DNA from: an uncultured Bacteroides sp.
GTDB lineage: Bacteria; Bacteroidota; Bacteroidia; Bacteroidales; Bacteroidaceae
Length of the DNA: 64,000 bases
Direction of reading: 5' to 3'
Assembly (NCBI GenBank): GCA_902492205.1
Contig: CABUKU010000006.1
Coordinates: forward strand, 1 to 64,000
In this document: positions 52,900 through 62,143 of the stretch, piece after piece
Layout: each line of letters starts with the position of its first letter
Position numbering within the stretch: position 1 is the first letter of the stretch
Translations under genes and position numbers: made by a program
The notes under the pieces: generated by a model
The model's input: only the letters and a program-made list of their open reading frames with translations
The model's database searches: none
Told to the model about the DNA's origin: nothing

Positions 52900-55800
52900 T
52901 TAAGAAGTGCATAAATGTGTAAAACCGCCCCTATCTTTTATTAATATAAGTAAATTTCGATAAATCTCATTACGCTCCAGAAGCTCTTGTACCCCGGTTA
53001 TAAACAACTGCTTCCGGGCACGGGTAAGTGCCACGTTTAATTTACGGTCTATCATCATACCGTCTTCCTCAATTACATTTGCAGCAAGATATTTCAATTG
53101 ATAAGGGTAATTCACACTGAACGAATAGATTATCACATCACGCTCACTTCCCTGGAAACGTTCCACCGTATCAACCAATATTTCATTGAGTGCAGAAATA
53201 CCCAAACGCACAAGTTCTTTTCTGATTAAAGCAATCTGACTACGATAAGGAGTTATAACCCCCAATGTTTTGGATGAATCGAACTTATCCCGATAGGCTT
53301 CATATATTCTCATTGCAATCTCCGCCACTATTTTCGCCTCACTGCGGTTGGTTTTACAAGATGTTCCGCTTCTATCCGGCTCTGACGGAATAAATGCCAC
53401 ACGTTTATTTACAAGTGAATCTTCCGACCATTCATCCGTCTGATGCGGCAAGCCAACAGGTTGTAACTTACCGCCATAAAAGGCATTGTTCGGGAAAAGT
53501 GCAACAATCGGGTTCATTCTTCCTTGACGGCAAAGCATATCCACCGCCCATGAATCTTTTTCCATATGAAGATTACGGTATAAACGTTCGAACAGCGAAT
53601 CCCTCAAATTGGTTATTCCTACCTCCCGCAACAGTTCGGAATGCACACAAGATTGCTCCTCATTTTGAAGTACCACTGCCGGAAGCTGTTTATGGTCGCC
53701 TATCAGTATAAATTTATCAACGGCATTCTCTCCTGCCCTGTTACGGGCACAAAGTATGCCAAGCAACTGGGGTTCCAATATCTGTGTAGCCTCATCCACA
53801 ATCGCCACATCAAATGTTTTTAACCGAAACAATTCCGGCTTTGCAGAGAGGGCGGCAACTGTTCCCACTATAATACGATTGCGGGCAATAACATCATAAA
53901 CTTCCGCCCGTCTGCCACAGGAGGACAACGCATTCTCTATCAAATGTTCCCGATAGATTTCTTCACAAGACAGTTCACTACCCACGCGGATGTAACCTAC
54001 TTCAGGTGAAATGGTAGAAAGGGATTTGCAAATCTCATCCACAGCCCGGTTAGTATATGCCAGAAGCAATATCTGAGAATCGGGATTAGCATAAAAATTT
54101 TCCACCATCTGTTTGAGTGCTCTCGACGTTTTTCCCGTTCCCGGAGGTCCTACCAAAAGAAAATAATCTTGTGCCGACTGTGCTTTCAGTGCGACACGTG
54201 TAAAATCATCTTTCGCATTCTTTATTTGTTCCGCAAAATGATTGTCAAAACGAGGTTTACGCAAAGAAAGCAGCAAATCCCTACGTTCCTTGTTTGCATC
54301 TGCAAAAGCATATAAACCTTGATACATACAGCGAAATGCAGTATCCATCGTATCATGTTCAATGGCATAAAGGCTGCTTTCGGGTAAAACAGAGGTATTG
54401 CGTTGCGTAGCCCGTATACGTACCTTTATTTCATTGGGAGCAATACTATCCAAAGCCCCTTTAAATACCAGTTTATTAGTTACCAAATCATTGTCGTTAT
54501 TCCGTTCATAAAGTACTACCACATCACCCACGCGAAAATTAGGCAGGAATTCGTCATCATACTCAGGAACAGAAAGAGTGACATAAGCAGCATGAGTATC
54601 GGCTGCATGATTGGAAATAATCTTTAAATCATATAGAATCTCGCCTGCTTCACGTTTCTCGGCAAGTGTGGAAAGCCATAAAGCAGCAGCTCCGGTTCTT
54701 CCTTCATAATCTATGTCACCCGATTTGGAAGTATATTGTTCTTTGGTAATGAAGTTATAAAGTGTATAATAATATTCACGTTCCAACAAAGAAAGTCTCT
54801 CCAGTTTTTGACCGAACTTATCAATGGAAGGACGCAGATATTGTTCCCAAAATCTACCGGCTAATCCTTTTTCATTCAGCGTTTCTGCATTGATTTCTCT
54901 CAAATGAGTCGCTGTATATTCCGTATTATTATGAAGTTGCACTCCATACTCCCCGGCTACAATCAGGTTACGCAGGTTAATGGCACGTTTCACCTGCGCC
55001 CACGACGGGCGTGCAGGATAGAGTAACGGATAACGGGTATAAAGCAAATAAGGCCGCATCTTGCGGTGTTCTTGTCCCATGCTGTATTCCAATACGGCCA
55101 TATAAAGAAGCATCTGTACCTTGTTGTTCTCCTTCGGCTCCACTTTTCCACGGATAGCATATTCATCTGCTTTGCCCGATTTCATTTCTATAAAGCTGCT
55201 CATGTCCCGTTGCATATAGTCCAAACGTCCTTGCAAACCGAGTGCTTCACAAACATAAGCCGGCTCAAGGACTGCATCTTCCGTGTGCAAGTCATAACCC
55301 GGGGCATGAAATGTATCGGTTACTACTTCACGTATATGCTCAAAGTGCATTTTGCAGTCGTTGAAGAAATCCAGTTCCTTTTTCCTATCAAGTAAATCCT
55401 CACAAGCGGCAATCTCAATAGGATATTTCTGGAATGCCTTTTTCATGCAAGTGATGTAATCCGCTTCCTCATCGGCGTGAATCCACTCATCGAGAAACAG
55501 GTTGGCAATGTTTCCCAACAACAAAGGCCGGGCATTTTCAATAGGGACTAACTTACTGAGGTTATAATTAGCCGGATGATTTCCATAATCCCTGAAGCAT
55601 TCGGCAAGGGAACTTATATCTATCAAATAATCGGGTTCAAGAACTATAAATTCAGGAGTATAATTACCTTCTTCATCTATGGTAACATCCAATAAATTAA
55701 GTTGTGCATGTTTCCAAAGCAACTCCACCGTTTTATTGAACTCCTCATTCTTCTGCAATACATGATAATGTACTTTAATTGGTTCATCTACAATCGTATC

Positions 55801-56277
55801 AGAGGGAGTCACATAAAGAAAATTCTCATCGGCATATAAGAAACATACCCTTACTCGTTTCACAAACAAGCCACTGTTTTTCTTCCCTATCGGAATAATT
55901 TCCGATTTAGGCAACACTTTGTATAAGTCTAAAGGTATGTCCTGTCCGAAAACCTTGCGCACCGTAAACGACAGGGTTTTCAAATCCCTCAAATACAAAT
56001 CTTCGGTCGGTTCCAGCCTATCATTCAATATATCATTCGAAGTCAAGCGAAAAGTATGCAACCTGTTTTGTTCCGCATGTTCCATTCCCACTCGTGATGA
56101 AAGAAAACTGATCCGTGCAGACAAATCCGTCATTTGCAAACTTACATTCTGCATTTGCGAACGGCACAAACGTTCAATTAATTCACGTAAAAGTCTGTAC
56201 TTCACCACTAACGAAGTATCAGTCCCGTGATGTATTTCCCAAAGTGATTCGTAAAACTCGTTTGCCCTATTTTCCAT
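52900..56277 (-). CDS. Dna2-like PD-(D/E)XK nuclease-SF1 helicase
   Basis: 1125-aa cytoplasmic protein expected to unwind and cut DNA or RNA. A PD-(D/E)XK nuclease core lies near residues 330-370: GLQGRLDYMQRD followed by SFIEMKSGKADE (Glu364, Lys366). The superfamily 1 (Upf1/Dna2-like) helicase starts with Walker A GPPGTGKTSR (Lys716). Motif II follows in VDEATQ, motif III in LIGDHKQLPAVV, then MLCRQGRMNP, TPYRSQI, VDTVERFQGSERDVIIYSF and NVALTRARKQLFI. Role in repair, recombination or defence cannot be told from context. The ATG at 56277 is used because a promoter box overlaps the earlier ATG at 56292. Confidence 0.85.
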   Translation of the reverse strand: MENRANEFYESLWEIHHGTDTSLVVKYRLLRELIERLCRSQMQNVSLQMTDLSARISFLSSRVGMEHAEQNRLHTFRLTSNDILNDRLEPTEDLYLRDLKTLSFTVRKVFGQDIPLDLYKVLPKSEIIPIGKKNSGLFVKRVRVCFLYADENFLYVTPSDTIVDEPIKVHYHVLQKNEEFNKTVELLWKHAQLNLLDVTIDEEGNYTPEFIVLEPDYLIDISSLAECFRDYGNHPANYNLSKLVPIENARPLLLGNIANLFLDEWIHADEEADYITCMKKAFQKYPIEIAACEDLLDRKKELDFFNDCKMHFEHIREVVTDTFHAPGYDLHTEDAVLEPAYVCEALGLQGRLDYMQRDMSSFIEMKSGKADEYAIRGKVEPKENNKVQMLLYMAVLEYSMGQEHRKMRPYLLYTRYPLLYPARPSWAQVKRAINLRNLIVAGEYGVQLHNNTEYTATHLREINAETLNEKGLAGRFWEQYLRPSIDKFGQKLERLSLLEREYYYTLYNFITKEQYTSKSGDIDYEGRTGAAALWLSTLAEKREAGEILYDLKIISNHAADTHAAYVTLSVPEYDDEFLPNFRVGDVVVLYERNNDNDLVTNKLVFKGALDSIAPNEIKVRIRATQRNTSVLPESSLYAIEHDTMDTAFRCMYQGLYAFADANKERRDLLLSLRKPRFDNHFAEQIKNAKDDFTRVALKAQSAQDYFLLVGPPGTGKTSRALKQMVENFYANPDSQILLLAYTNRAVDEICKSLSTISPEVGYIRVGSELSCEEIYREHLIENALSSCGRRAEVYDVIARNRIIVGTVAALSAKPELFRLKTFDVAIVDEATQILEPQLLGILCARNRAGENAVDKFILIGDHKQLPAVVLQNEEQSCVHSELLREVGITNLRDSLFERLYRNLHMEKDSWAVDMLCRQGRMNPIVALFPNNAFYGGKLQPVGLPHQTDEWSEDSLVNKRVAFIPSEPDRSGTSCKTNRSEAKIVAEIAMRIYEAYRDKFDSSKTLGVITPYRSQIALIRKELVRLGISALNEILVDTVERFQGSERDVIIYSFSVNYPYQLKYLAANVIEEDGMMIDRKLNVALTRARKQLFITGVQELLERNEIYRNLLILIKDRGGFTHLCTS

Positions 56278-56281
56278 ACGG

Positions 56282-56289
56282 CAAAAATA
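56282..56289 (-). promoter_or_regulatory. -7-like box almost touching the helicase start
   Basis: The minus strand reads TATTTTTGC, an exact TAnnTTTG match ending 5 bp before the ATG at 56277. If used, the mRNA would have almost no leader. No matching -33 TTTG is seen at the usual distance. Confidence 0.35.
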
Positions 56290-56407
56290 CATATTTTATG
56301 CATAGAACACAGCATTTACCGCTATACATATTGGACAGGTTATTTAATCAAATATAACATTTAAATAATATATTGGATATAATTAGTAAGTTATTGAATA
56401 ATTTTTT

Positions 56408-56415
56408 TATATTTG
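56408..56415 (+). promoter_or_regulatory. -7 box of the 116-aa gene
   Basis: TATATTTGC, an exact TAnnTTTG match about 68 bp before the ATG at 56483. Confidence 0.5.
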
Positions 56416-56482
56416 CCATGAAAAGAGAAAGAACAATTTCTTGACAAGAATATAAGATAAGAAAGTCAAAGACACAAATATA

Positions 56483-56833
56483 ATGATAAATTCTGAAGAA
56501 TTATCGGATGCTCCCCGTATTGATGAAGTTTTTGATACCATCAGCCAAAAGAAAGATGGAACAATAACTCCTTGTAGCCCAGTAGTTATAAAAGGAGTAA
56601 ACCTGATATGTAACAAAGACAAAAGACAAACGTATTTCTATTTATTGTCAAACAAAGAAGGAGAAGGTCCGATTCCCATTGAACAAATTTATCATGCCGT
56701 AGAAGGCAAAGTCGTGATGTTTCTGCCTAATCTGTCTCCCGGCAATTATCAACCGATGATTACCATTAAAGAAGGAGAACAAGAAATAAAAAGGTATCCA
56801 CTCCCCTTAAGCTGGACAGTAAAAAAAAGATGA
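56483..56833 (+). CDS. Small protein of unknown function, possible Ig-like fold
   Basis: 116-aa protein without signal peptide. The central and C-terminal part (TPCSPVVIKGVNLICNKDKRQTYFYLLS ... VVMFLPNLSPGNYQPMITIKEG) alternates beta-strand-like segments and recalls the Ig-like domain of DUF4469-type proteins of Bacteroidetes, but the match is only by eye. It has its own promoter box and lies 112 bp before the MFS exporter gene on the same strand. Confidence 0.55.
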   Translation: MINSEELSDAPRIDEVFDTISQKKDGTITPCSPVVIKGVNLICNKDKRQTYFYLLSNKEGEGPIPIEQIYHAVEGKVVMFLPNLSPGNYQPMITIKEGEQEIKRYPLPLSWTVKKR

Positions 56834-56912
56834 ACTAAAAGAATTTGTTTCTGTTATCAAAATAAGCAGTAAAAAAGGCATTGGAAATAAAAAAGTATAT
56901 GATAGAATATAC

Positions 56913-56920
56913 TAATTTTG
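56913..56920 (+). promoter_or_regulatory. -7 box of the MFS exporter gene
   Basis: TAATTTTGT, an exact TAnnTTTG match about 26 bp before the ATG at 56946. Confidence 0.5.
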
Positions 56921-56945
56921 TGCCCGGTAAAAAGATAACAGGAAA

Positions 56946-58100
56946 ATGAAGAAGAGTCTCATAGCACTAGCATTCGGCACTTTGGGGTTAGGTATAGCCG
57001 AATTTGTAATGATGGGTATCCTACCCTATGTCTCAAATGATTTACATATTAGCATAGCCACAGCAGGTCATCTTATATCAGCCTATGCATTAGGAGTATG
57101 TGTTGGGGCACCTGTACTGATTCTTGCCCGTAAGCATCCGTTAAAACATATATTATTAGCATTAGTAGCTCTTATTATTATAGGAAATGTTTGTGCAACG
57201 ATTGCACCTAATTATTGGTTTCTGATGCTTGCCCGGTTTATTTCCGGTTTGCCACATGGAGCCTATTTCGGAGTGGCTTCTATTGTTGCCGATAAACTGG
57301 CCGATAAAGGAAAAGGTTCGGAAGCTGTTTCCATCATGATTGCAGGCATGACTATTGCTAACCTTTTTGGAGTACCATTAGGAACCTCTTTAAGCACCAT
57401 GATCTCTTGGAGGGTTACTTTCTTATTGGTAGGATGTTGGGGAGTTATTGTCCTTTATTATATCTGGCGTTGGGTTCCACAAGTAGAAAATCTCCCGGAT
57501 ACCGGATTCAAAGGACAATTCCGATTCTTAAAAACATCTGCCCCATGGTTTATTATCGCTGCAACCATGTTAGGAAACGGAGGTATATTCTGCTGGTATA
57601 GCTACATCAGTCCCCTACTCACACATGTATCCGGTTTCTCTCACAACAGCATCAGTGTATTAATGGTACTTGCCGGTTTTGGTATGGTAGTAGGAAACCT
57701 TATTGGCGGACGCATGTCCGACCATTTTACACCGGGACGTGTGGCCGCCGGAGCACAAGGAACAGCATGTATCACTTTACTGCTCATTTTCTTTTTAGCC
57801 CAATATTCTCTTGCATCCGCTTTATTAATGTGTCTCACTACAGCTTGTCTTTTTGCAGTGTCGAGTCCACAACAAATCTTACTAATCCGTTTCTCCAAAG
57901 GAGGTGAATTACTGGGAGCAGCAAGCGTTCAGGTAGCTTTCAATTTAGGAAACGCTATAGGAGCGTATTGCGGAGGAATACCTCTTGAAGCAGGTTTAGG
58001 TTATCAATATCCCGCTTTGATCGGTTCCGGATTCGCTTTTGTAGGATTTATTTTACTCACTCTTTTTTACAGAAAATTTGAACCTATTACAAACAAGTAA
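56946..58100 (+). CDS. AraJ-like MFS efflux transporter (DHA1 family)
   Basis: 384-aa, 12-segment inner-membrane protein. The start SLIALAFGTLGLGIAEFVMMGILPYVSNDLHIS and the segment ARFISGLPHGAYFGVASIVADKL are typical of the AraJ/YdeA-like sugar or drug exporter branch. IAGMTIANLFGVPLGTSLS carries the motif C glycine/proline pattern of antiporters. Substrate unknown. Separate promoter box; not obviously linked to either PUL. Confidence 0.87.
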   Translation: MKKSLIALAFGTLGLGIAEFVMMGILPYVSNDLHISIATAGHLISAYALGVCVGAPVLILARKHPLKHILLALVALIIIGNVCATIAPNYWFLMLARFISGLPHGAYFGVASIVADKLADKGKGSEAVSIMIAGMTIANLFGVPLGTSLSTMISWRVTFLLVGCWGVIVLYYIWRWVPQVENLPDTGFKGQFRFLKTSAPWFIIAATMLGNGGIFCWYSYISPLLTHVSGFSHNSISVLMVLAGFGMVVGNLIGGRMSDHFTPGRVAAGAQGTACITLLLIFFLAQYSLASALLMCLTTACLFAVSSPQQILLIRFSKGGELLGAASVQVAFNLGNAIGAYCGGIPLEAGLGYQYPALIGSGFAFVGFILLTLFYRKFEPITNK

Positions 58101-58111
58101 AAATAATTATA

Positions 58112-58119
58112 TATCTTTG
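58112..58119 (+). promoter_or_regulatory. -7 box of the receiver-protein gene
   Basis: TATCTTTGC, an exact TAnnTTTG match about 31 bp before the ATG at 58151. Confidence 0.55.
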
Positions 58120-58150
58120 CTGCATCTAATAACATCAAAAATTTATTAGT

Positions 58151-58513
58151 ATGGACGATAAACATTCTATTCTTATAGCAGAAGATACTGAAAGTAATTA
58201 TTTACTCGTTAATACAATTCTTAAAAAAGAATATAACACCAGTTGGGCAAAAAATGGAAAAGAGGCAGTCCGTATGTGCAAAGAAACACATCCGGAGATG
58301 ATTTTAATGGACATACGAATGCCTGAAATGGATGGTCTGGAAGCAACACGCCTTATCAGGGAATTTGATAAGGACGTGATAATACTTGCTCTAACCGCAT
58401 TTGCCTTTGACCATGATAAGCGCAATGCTCTAGCGATTGGTTGTAACGGTTTTATTACCAAACCTATTAATATTGCTAACTTAAAAGCTACTATTCTTGA
58501 ATATTTTAAATAA
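58151..58513 (+). CDS. Stand-alone receiver-domain response regulator
   Basis: 120-aa CheY-like protein made of one REC domain, with no output domain. The acidic pocket is Glu11-Asp12 (IAEDTES), the phospho-acceptor is Asp54 (MILMDIRMPEMDG), and the conserved Thr82 and Lys104 (TKPIN) are present. It probably serves as a phosphorelay intermediate or binds a partner protein. No histidine kinase gene lies next to it. It converges on the fimbrial operon with an 11-bp gap. Confidence 0.92.
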   Translation: MDDKHSILIAEDTESNYLLVNTILKKEYNTSWAKNGKEAVRMCKETHPEMILMDIRMPEMDGLEATRLIREFDKDVIILALTAFAFDHDKRNALAIGCNGFITKPINIANLKATILEYFK

Positions 58514-58524
58514 AGCCCGGTTAA

Positions 58525-59988
58525 TTAATAAGTAGTAACTGCACTCCAACCGCCCGTTACTTCCATATTACTTATATCTAATAAAGGAAGTTTTACAGGA
58601 ACAGTAATCGTTAGATTTTTGATAGGTGATAGCAAAGTTGAACCAAGTGCTCCTAATACTCCACCTAATATTCCATCTATATTTGCGATATTTGCTAATT
58701 TCACTGAAATATTAAAAGAATTTTGTCCGGTATAAGATTTCAACCTCAAATCCACAAACGAATAATCCGCTTTATATCTATAGTTTGCAGAAGCAACAGT
58801 TTGTATAGGATCATTTACATCGACAAACATTCCGGTAAGTAACCAAGTATCTATAACCTGATCTACTACTACTCCCGTAATCAATCCAGGTCCGACAACG
58901 TTTATTTTACGTACATCATAAGTTGTATTCAGTCCTTTAATAAGAACATCTTTCTCATTATGTACTCCACCTGACGAATATAATGCATACCTAAAGCGTT
59001 GATCACCGGTATAGTAACTTTGTACCGCAAAACTAAAATCTATCGTTTTCGGGAAATTACGAATGGTAACAATAGCAGCTCCTGCATTATTTTGTGACCA
59101 CGGATTCAATAATATTCCCAACTTAGACAGTGTACCATTTTGATCGGCATTTCCTGTCAGAGCAATTGCTATTTGATTCACAATCAAATCTTTTAGCACA
59201 ACTCTCAACGCTGCTGTTACAGGTGTCAACAAGGCATTCACAACAGGAGTTAATAATGCTCCAATCAATGGAACTCCACCAACAGTAGATGTCAATATAG
59301 TCTTTATTGAAGCATTATATTCATCATTATCTACTGCATTTAAAACATGGTCAACTAACAAATCCAATGCAGTTTGAGCATCTACAAAGTTACGGTGTAA
59401 CTTAAACACAGATATAATCCGTTGTAATAAAACCGTAGGTTGAGCCGATGTATCAGAAAAATTGACTTTAGCCCAATAATATTCCGAAGTATCAGAAAAC
59501 TCAGCATTTGGAAGCGCAATGCGTGCATTTGCCAAATTTGATTTGTAGTTTAATAATACATCAGAGTAAGCGGTACCTCCTCCCGATAACGGAACCGGAA
59601 ACAACGTTTTTTCCACATTCCCTAAAAAAACAGCAGTATACTGTCCTTTAGGGAGAGTATCCTTCAATGCATTCAAAGGCCATGAAGGAGTAGCGTCCGT
59701 TGTTTGTACCACTACTTTCTCTTTAACATACTCACCTGTAGATTTGTAAACAACATAACGGAGATGACGTATTCGTCCATCTGTTCCGTTTACTGCCGTA
59801 CGAGTTGTTCCGGTTTGCGGAACAAAAACAACCTCAAAATATCCGTCGGGAATATCCGAAGTTCCCTCGCCCGGAACAGCATCCACGACTTCTTTTTCAA
59901 TCACCTCATCCATTTCTTTATCGCAACTAGCGAAAAGGGCAAGGAAACAAAATCCAACGACAAACAGAATACTACTTTTCATCTCCAT
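58525..59988 (-). CDS. FimB/Mfa2-like fimbrial lipoprotein, large (possible tip protein)
   Basis: 487-aa lipoprotein (lipobox LALFASC). The N-terminal domain shows the Mfa2-type pattern VVFVPQTGTTRTAV ... IRHLRYVVYKSTGEYV, then PKGQYTAVFLGN. It is longer than the other three and has a central helical, hydrophobic insert (about residues 215-300: VPLIGALLTPVVNALLTPVTAALRVVL). Last gene of a four-gene operon. In type V fimbriae the last genes often encode tip proteins, so a tip or adhesin role is plausible but inferred. The ATG at 59988 avoids overlap with the previous gene. Confidence 0.6.
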   Translation of the reverse strand: MEMKSSILFVVGFCFLALFASCDKEMDEVIEKEVVDAVPGEGTSDIPDGYFEVVFVPQTGTTRTAVNGTDGRIRHLRYVVYKSTGEYVKEKVVVQTTDATPSWPLNALKDTLPKGQYTAVFLGNVEKTLFPVPLSGGGTAYSDVLLNYKSNLANARIALPNAEFSDTSEYYWAKVNFSDTSAQPTVLLQRIISVFKLHRNFVDAQTALDLLVDHVLNAVDNDEYNASIKTILTSTVGGVPLIGALLTPVVNALLTPVTAALRVVLKDLIVNQIAIALTGNADQNGTLSKLGILLNPWSQNNAGAAIVTIRNFPKTIDFSFAVQSYYTGDQRFRYALYSSGGVHNEKDVLIKGLNTTYDVRKINVVGPGLITGVVVDQVIDTWLLTGMFVDVNDPIQTVASANYRYKADYSFVDLRLKSYTGQNSFNISVKLANIANIDGILGGVLGALGSTLLSPIKNLTITVPVKLPLLDISNMEVTGGWSAVTTY

Positions 59989-60004
59989 TAAATTGTTATA
60001 CAAT

Positions 60005-61018
60005 TCATTGCAATCCATCCCAATTATTATCATCCAGATTAATCACTCCGGTAATTTGGAATCCTAAATTAAGTTTTGAATAATCCCCGGTAACTTTTAT
60101 CCACTGATTGGGAGTAAAAATAAATCTATTTCCAGACGAAGCCCCGCCTAAATCGGGAACCTTCACCGTATATCTTTGAGTCACTCCATAAATCAATACA
60201 TCCAAATAGAACAAAGTTTTCCGGGCATCTTGTGTAGGTAACATAAACTTATTATAAGTCACTTTTCCTAACAATGGAGGTTGAGCTCCAAAACTTCTCG
60301 ATACATCACTTCCAGGTGTTTGCCAAGTTAATGGTGTTCCATCTGCACCCTTTATGGAAGTGACTAATTGTTCCGCCACTAAAGTCATAGAAGTTACGAA
60401 TGCAGGAACATTTGATACTTCTATACTAAACCCGCTCACCAAACGCTTCAAAGTACCTTTTATATTATTTATATTCCCCGGCTTAAAAGTTGTACCCACC
60501 AATGTACTTCCCTGATAACCATATCCGGAACAAGAAAAGAACTCGGTAACGTCAGGTACACTTGTCGGTTGAAGATAAAAACTAGCCAAAGTAGCCGAAG
60601 CAGAAGGGCCTATAGAAAATTTCTGTGAGGCTATTCCCTGATTAGTAAAATCAAAATCAGTACGGTTATACCCTAAAATCAATAATTGATAAGTACTTGA
60701 TGACGAAAGATTCAGCATAGTGACTATAGCCGGGAAAGAATTAATATCCAATTGCTTTGCAGCACTATAATCAACTATAAAATTGGTAGCATCATTGGTT
60801 GCACTTTCATTTATTTTTTTAAATGGTAAAATCAAGATTCTGTTCACTGACAAAGTCGCATCTCCTAAAGCACGGGTATTAGTTTGACCACCATCCAACT
60901 CAATACGGACGGCGACTCTATTTTCTTGTGAGTATTCAATATCTTCGGATGAACATCCGTACAAAGTCAAGATAACAATACTCACAAGAAAAAACACTTT
61001 ATGGATTGCGCTACTCAT
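60005..61018 (-). CDS. FimB/Mfa2-like fimbrial lipoprotein
   Basis: 337-aa lipoprotein (lipobox LTLYGC). The start VAVRIELDGGQTNTRALGDATLSVNRILILPF fits the minor-fimbrial-subunit pattern, with an Arg in NTRAL that could be the site for protease-triggered donor-strand maturation as known for type V pili. The chain continues YQLLILGYNRTDFDF. Four bases separate it from the upstream gene. Confidence 0.65.
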   Translation of the reverse strand: MSSAIHKVFFLVSIVILTLYGCSSEDIEYSQENRVAVRIELDGGQTNTRALGDATLSVNRILILPFKKINESATNDATNFIVDYSAAKQLDINSFPAIVTMLNLSSSSTYQLLILGYNRTDFDFTNQGIASQKFSIGPSASATLASFYLQPTSVPDVTEFFSCSGYGYQGSTLVGTTFKPGNINNIKGTLKRLVSGFSIEVSNVPAFVTSMTLVAEQLVTSIKGADGTPLTWQTPGSDVSRSFGAQPPLLGKVTYNKFMLPTQDARKTLFYLDVLIYGVTQRYTVKVPDLGGASSGNRFIFTPNQWIKVTGDYSKLNLGFQITGVINLDDNNWDGLQ

Positions 61019-61022
61019 AAAA

Positions 61023-62099
61023 TTACTGGATTACCAGATTATGGATAACATCCCATGCCGGACTGATAGTAACTACTATATTTTGGTCGGTCAGCAAATC
61101 TATTGCAGCATCGTCATCTCCGGTATCACCACCGGTACCTCCATTAGTATTTCCTACTTGAGTTTTTGTACCTAATGAATAGAAATGATTAGCGGTAATG
61201 TTAAATGTATCAGAACCACCATTATTACTATCCTTTACTACCCATGTTTTAATAGCAGCATTTGTACTATCGTAAAGTCCTAATGTCAGCTTCACGTTGG
61301 TTACAGGTAATAAGAAAGCACCACCCAACTGCGATTTATCCAATTTTACTACCCCTTGTCCTGTTAAATCATTTCCTGCATATACTTCACCGCTTACTGC
61401 TTGGGTAGAAAGATCTATATCAATCAGATTAAACGGAGCTGTTCCTGCTGTACTCCCGACACTAGTAGATAAGTTTACTGCTGTATTGGTTGCACTAACA
61501 CTCAAACGAAGATATTTTACGGTTTTTCCATTCAACGTTTGAGGTACATTTTTAAAATATCCCAGAACTCCTGCTACTTTACGAGTCATCGGAATAGAAA
61601 CACGATTACCTACTGAAGCAATCGTAACTGCAGTTGATCCAGCAAATATTTCGGTTTCATTACCTGATGCTGCAATAGAAGCAGCCATACCCTCAAATGT
61701 TGTAGCAGCGGTAGGAGCAGTTACGGTATATTGATCGGACGCATCACGACCAACTGCCAATAATTTATAATCACCAGCGGGTAAATTATCAGAAGAAGCG
61801 ACTTCATACCTCTTAAAAGTCGTTCCATCCGTCCATCCGGTTATGTCATAAGTCTTAGTATACAAATACTGAGAGCCATCACTTTTAAAGGCATATACAC
61901 TAACTCTTGTTACATGTTGGTCGGGTGCCTGACTATATACAGGACCACGGGTAACACCTGTATTCAAATCATTGACTGCTGAAATCTCAAAAGTCAGGGT
62001 ACCATTTGTACCTTCCTGAGCATTATTAGGAACAGAATCATCATCAGAGCAAGCAAACATAAATGCGCTTGCCAAAGCAAAAAACATTAATTTTTTCAT
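61023..62099 (-). CDS. Fimbrial subunit-like lipoprotein
   Basis: 358-aa lipoprotein (lipobox AFMFAC, Cys17). GTLTFEISAVNDLNTGVTRGPV, RVSVYAFKSDGSQYLYTKTYD and LPAGDYKLLAVGRDA follow the FimB/Mfa2 pattern; TRGP may be the maturation cleavage site. A poly-Gly/Asp segment (NTNGGTGGDTGDDD) lies near the C-terminus. It could be the major shaft subunit of this operon, but that is an inference from gene order. Confidence 0.6.
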   Translation of the reverse strand: MKKLMFFALASAFMFACSDDDSVPNNAQEGTNGTLTFEISAVNDLNTGVTRGPVYSQAPDQHVTRVSVYAFKSDGSQYLYTKTYDITGWTDGTTFKRYEVASSDNLPAGDYKLLAVGRDASDQYTVTAPTAATTFEGMAASIAASGNETEIFAGSTAVTIASVGNRVSIPMTRKVAGVLGYFKNVPQTLNGKTVKYLRLSVSATNTAVNLSTSVGSTAGTAPFNLIDIDLSTQAVSGEVYAGNDLTGQGVVKLDKSQLGGAFLLPVTNVKLTLGLYDSTNAAIKTWVVKDSNNGGSDTFNITANHFYSLGTKTQVGNTNGGTGGDTGDDDAAIDLLTDQNIVVTISPAWDVIHNLVIQ

Positions 62100-62143
62100 G
62101 ACAGTTAAACTAGTTTGGTTTATAAATAAAAAAGAATGTAATA

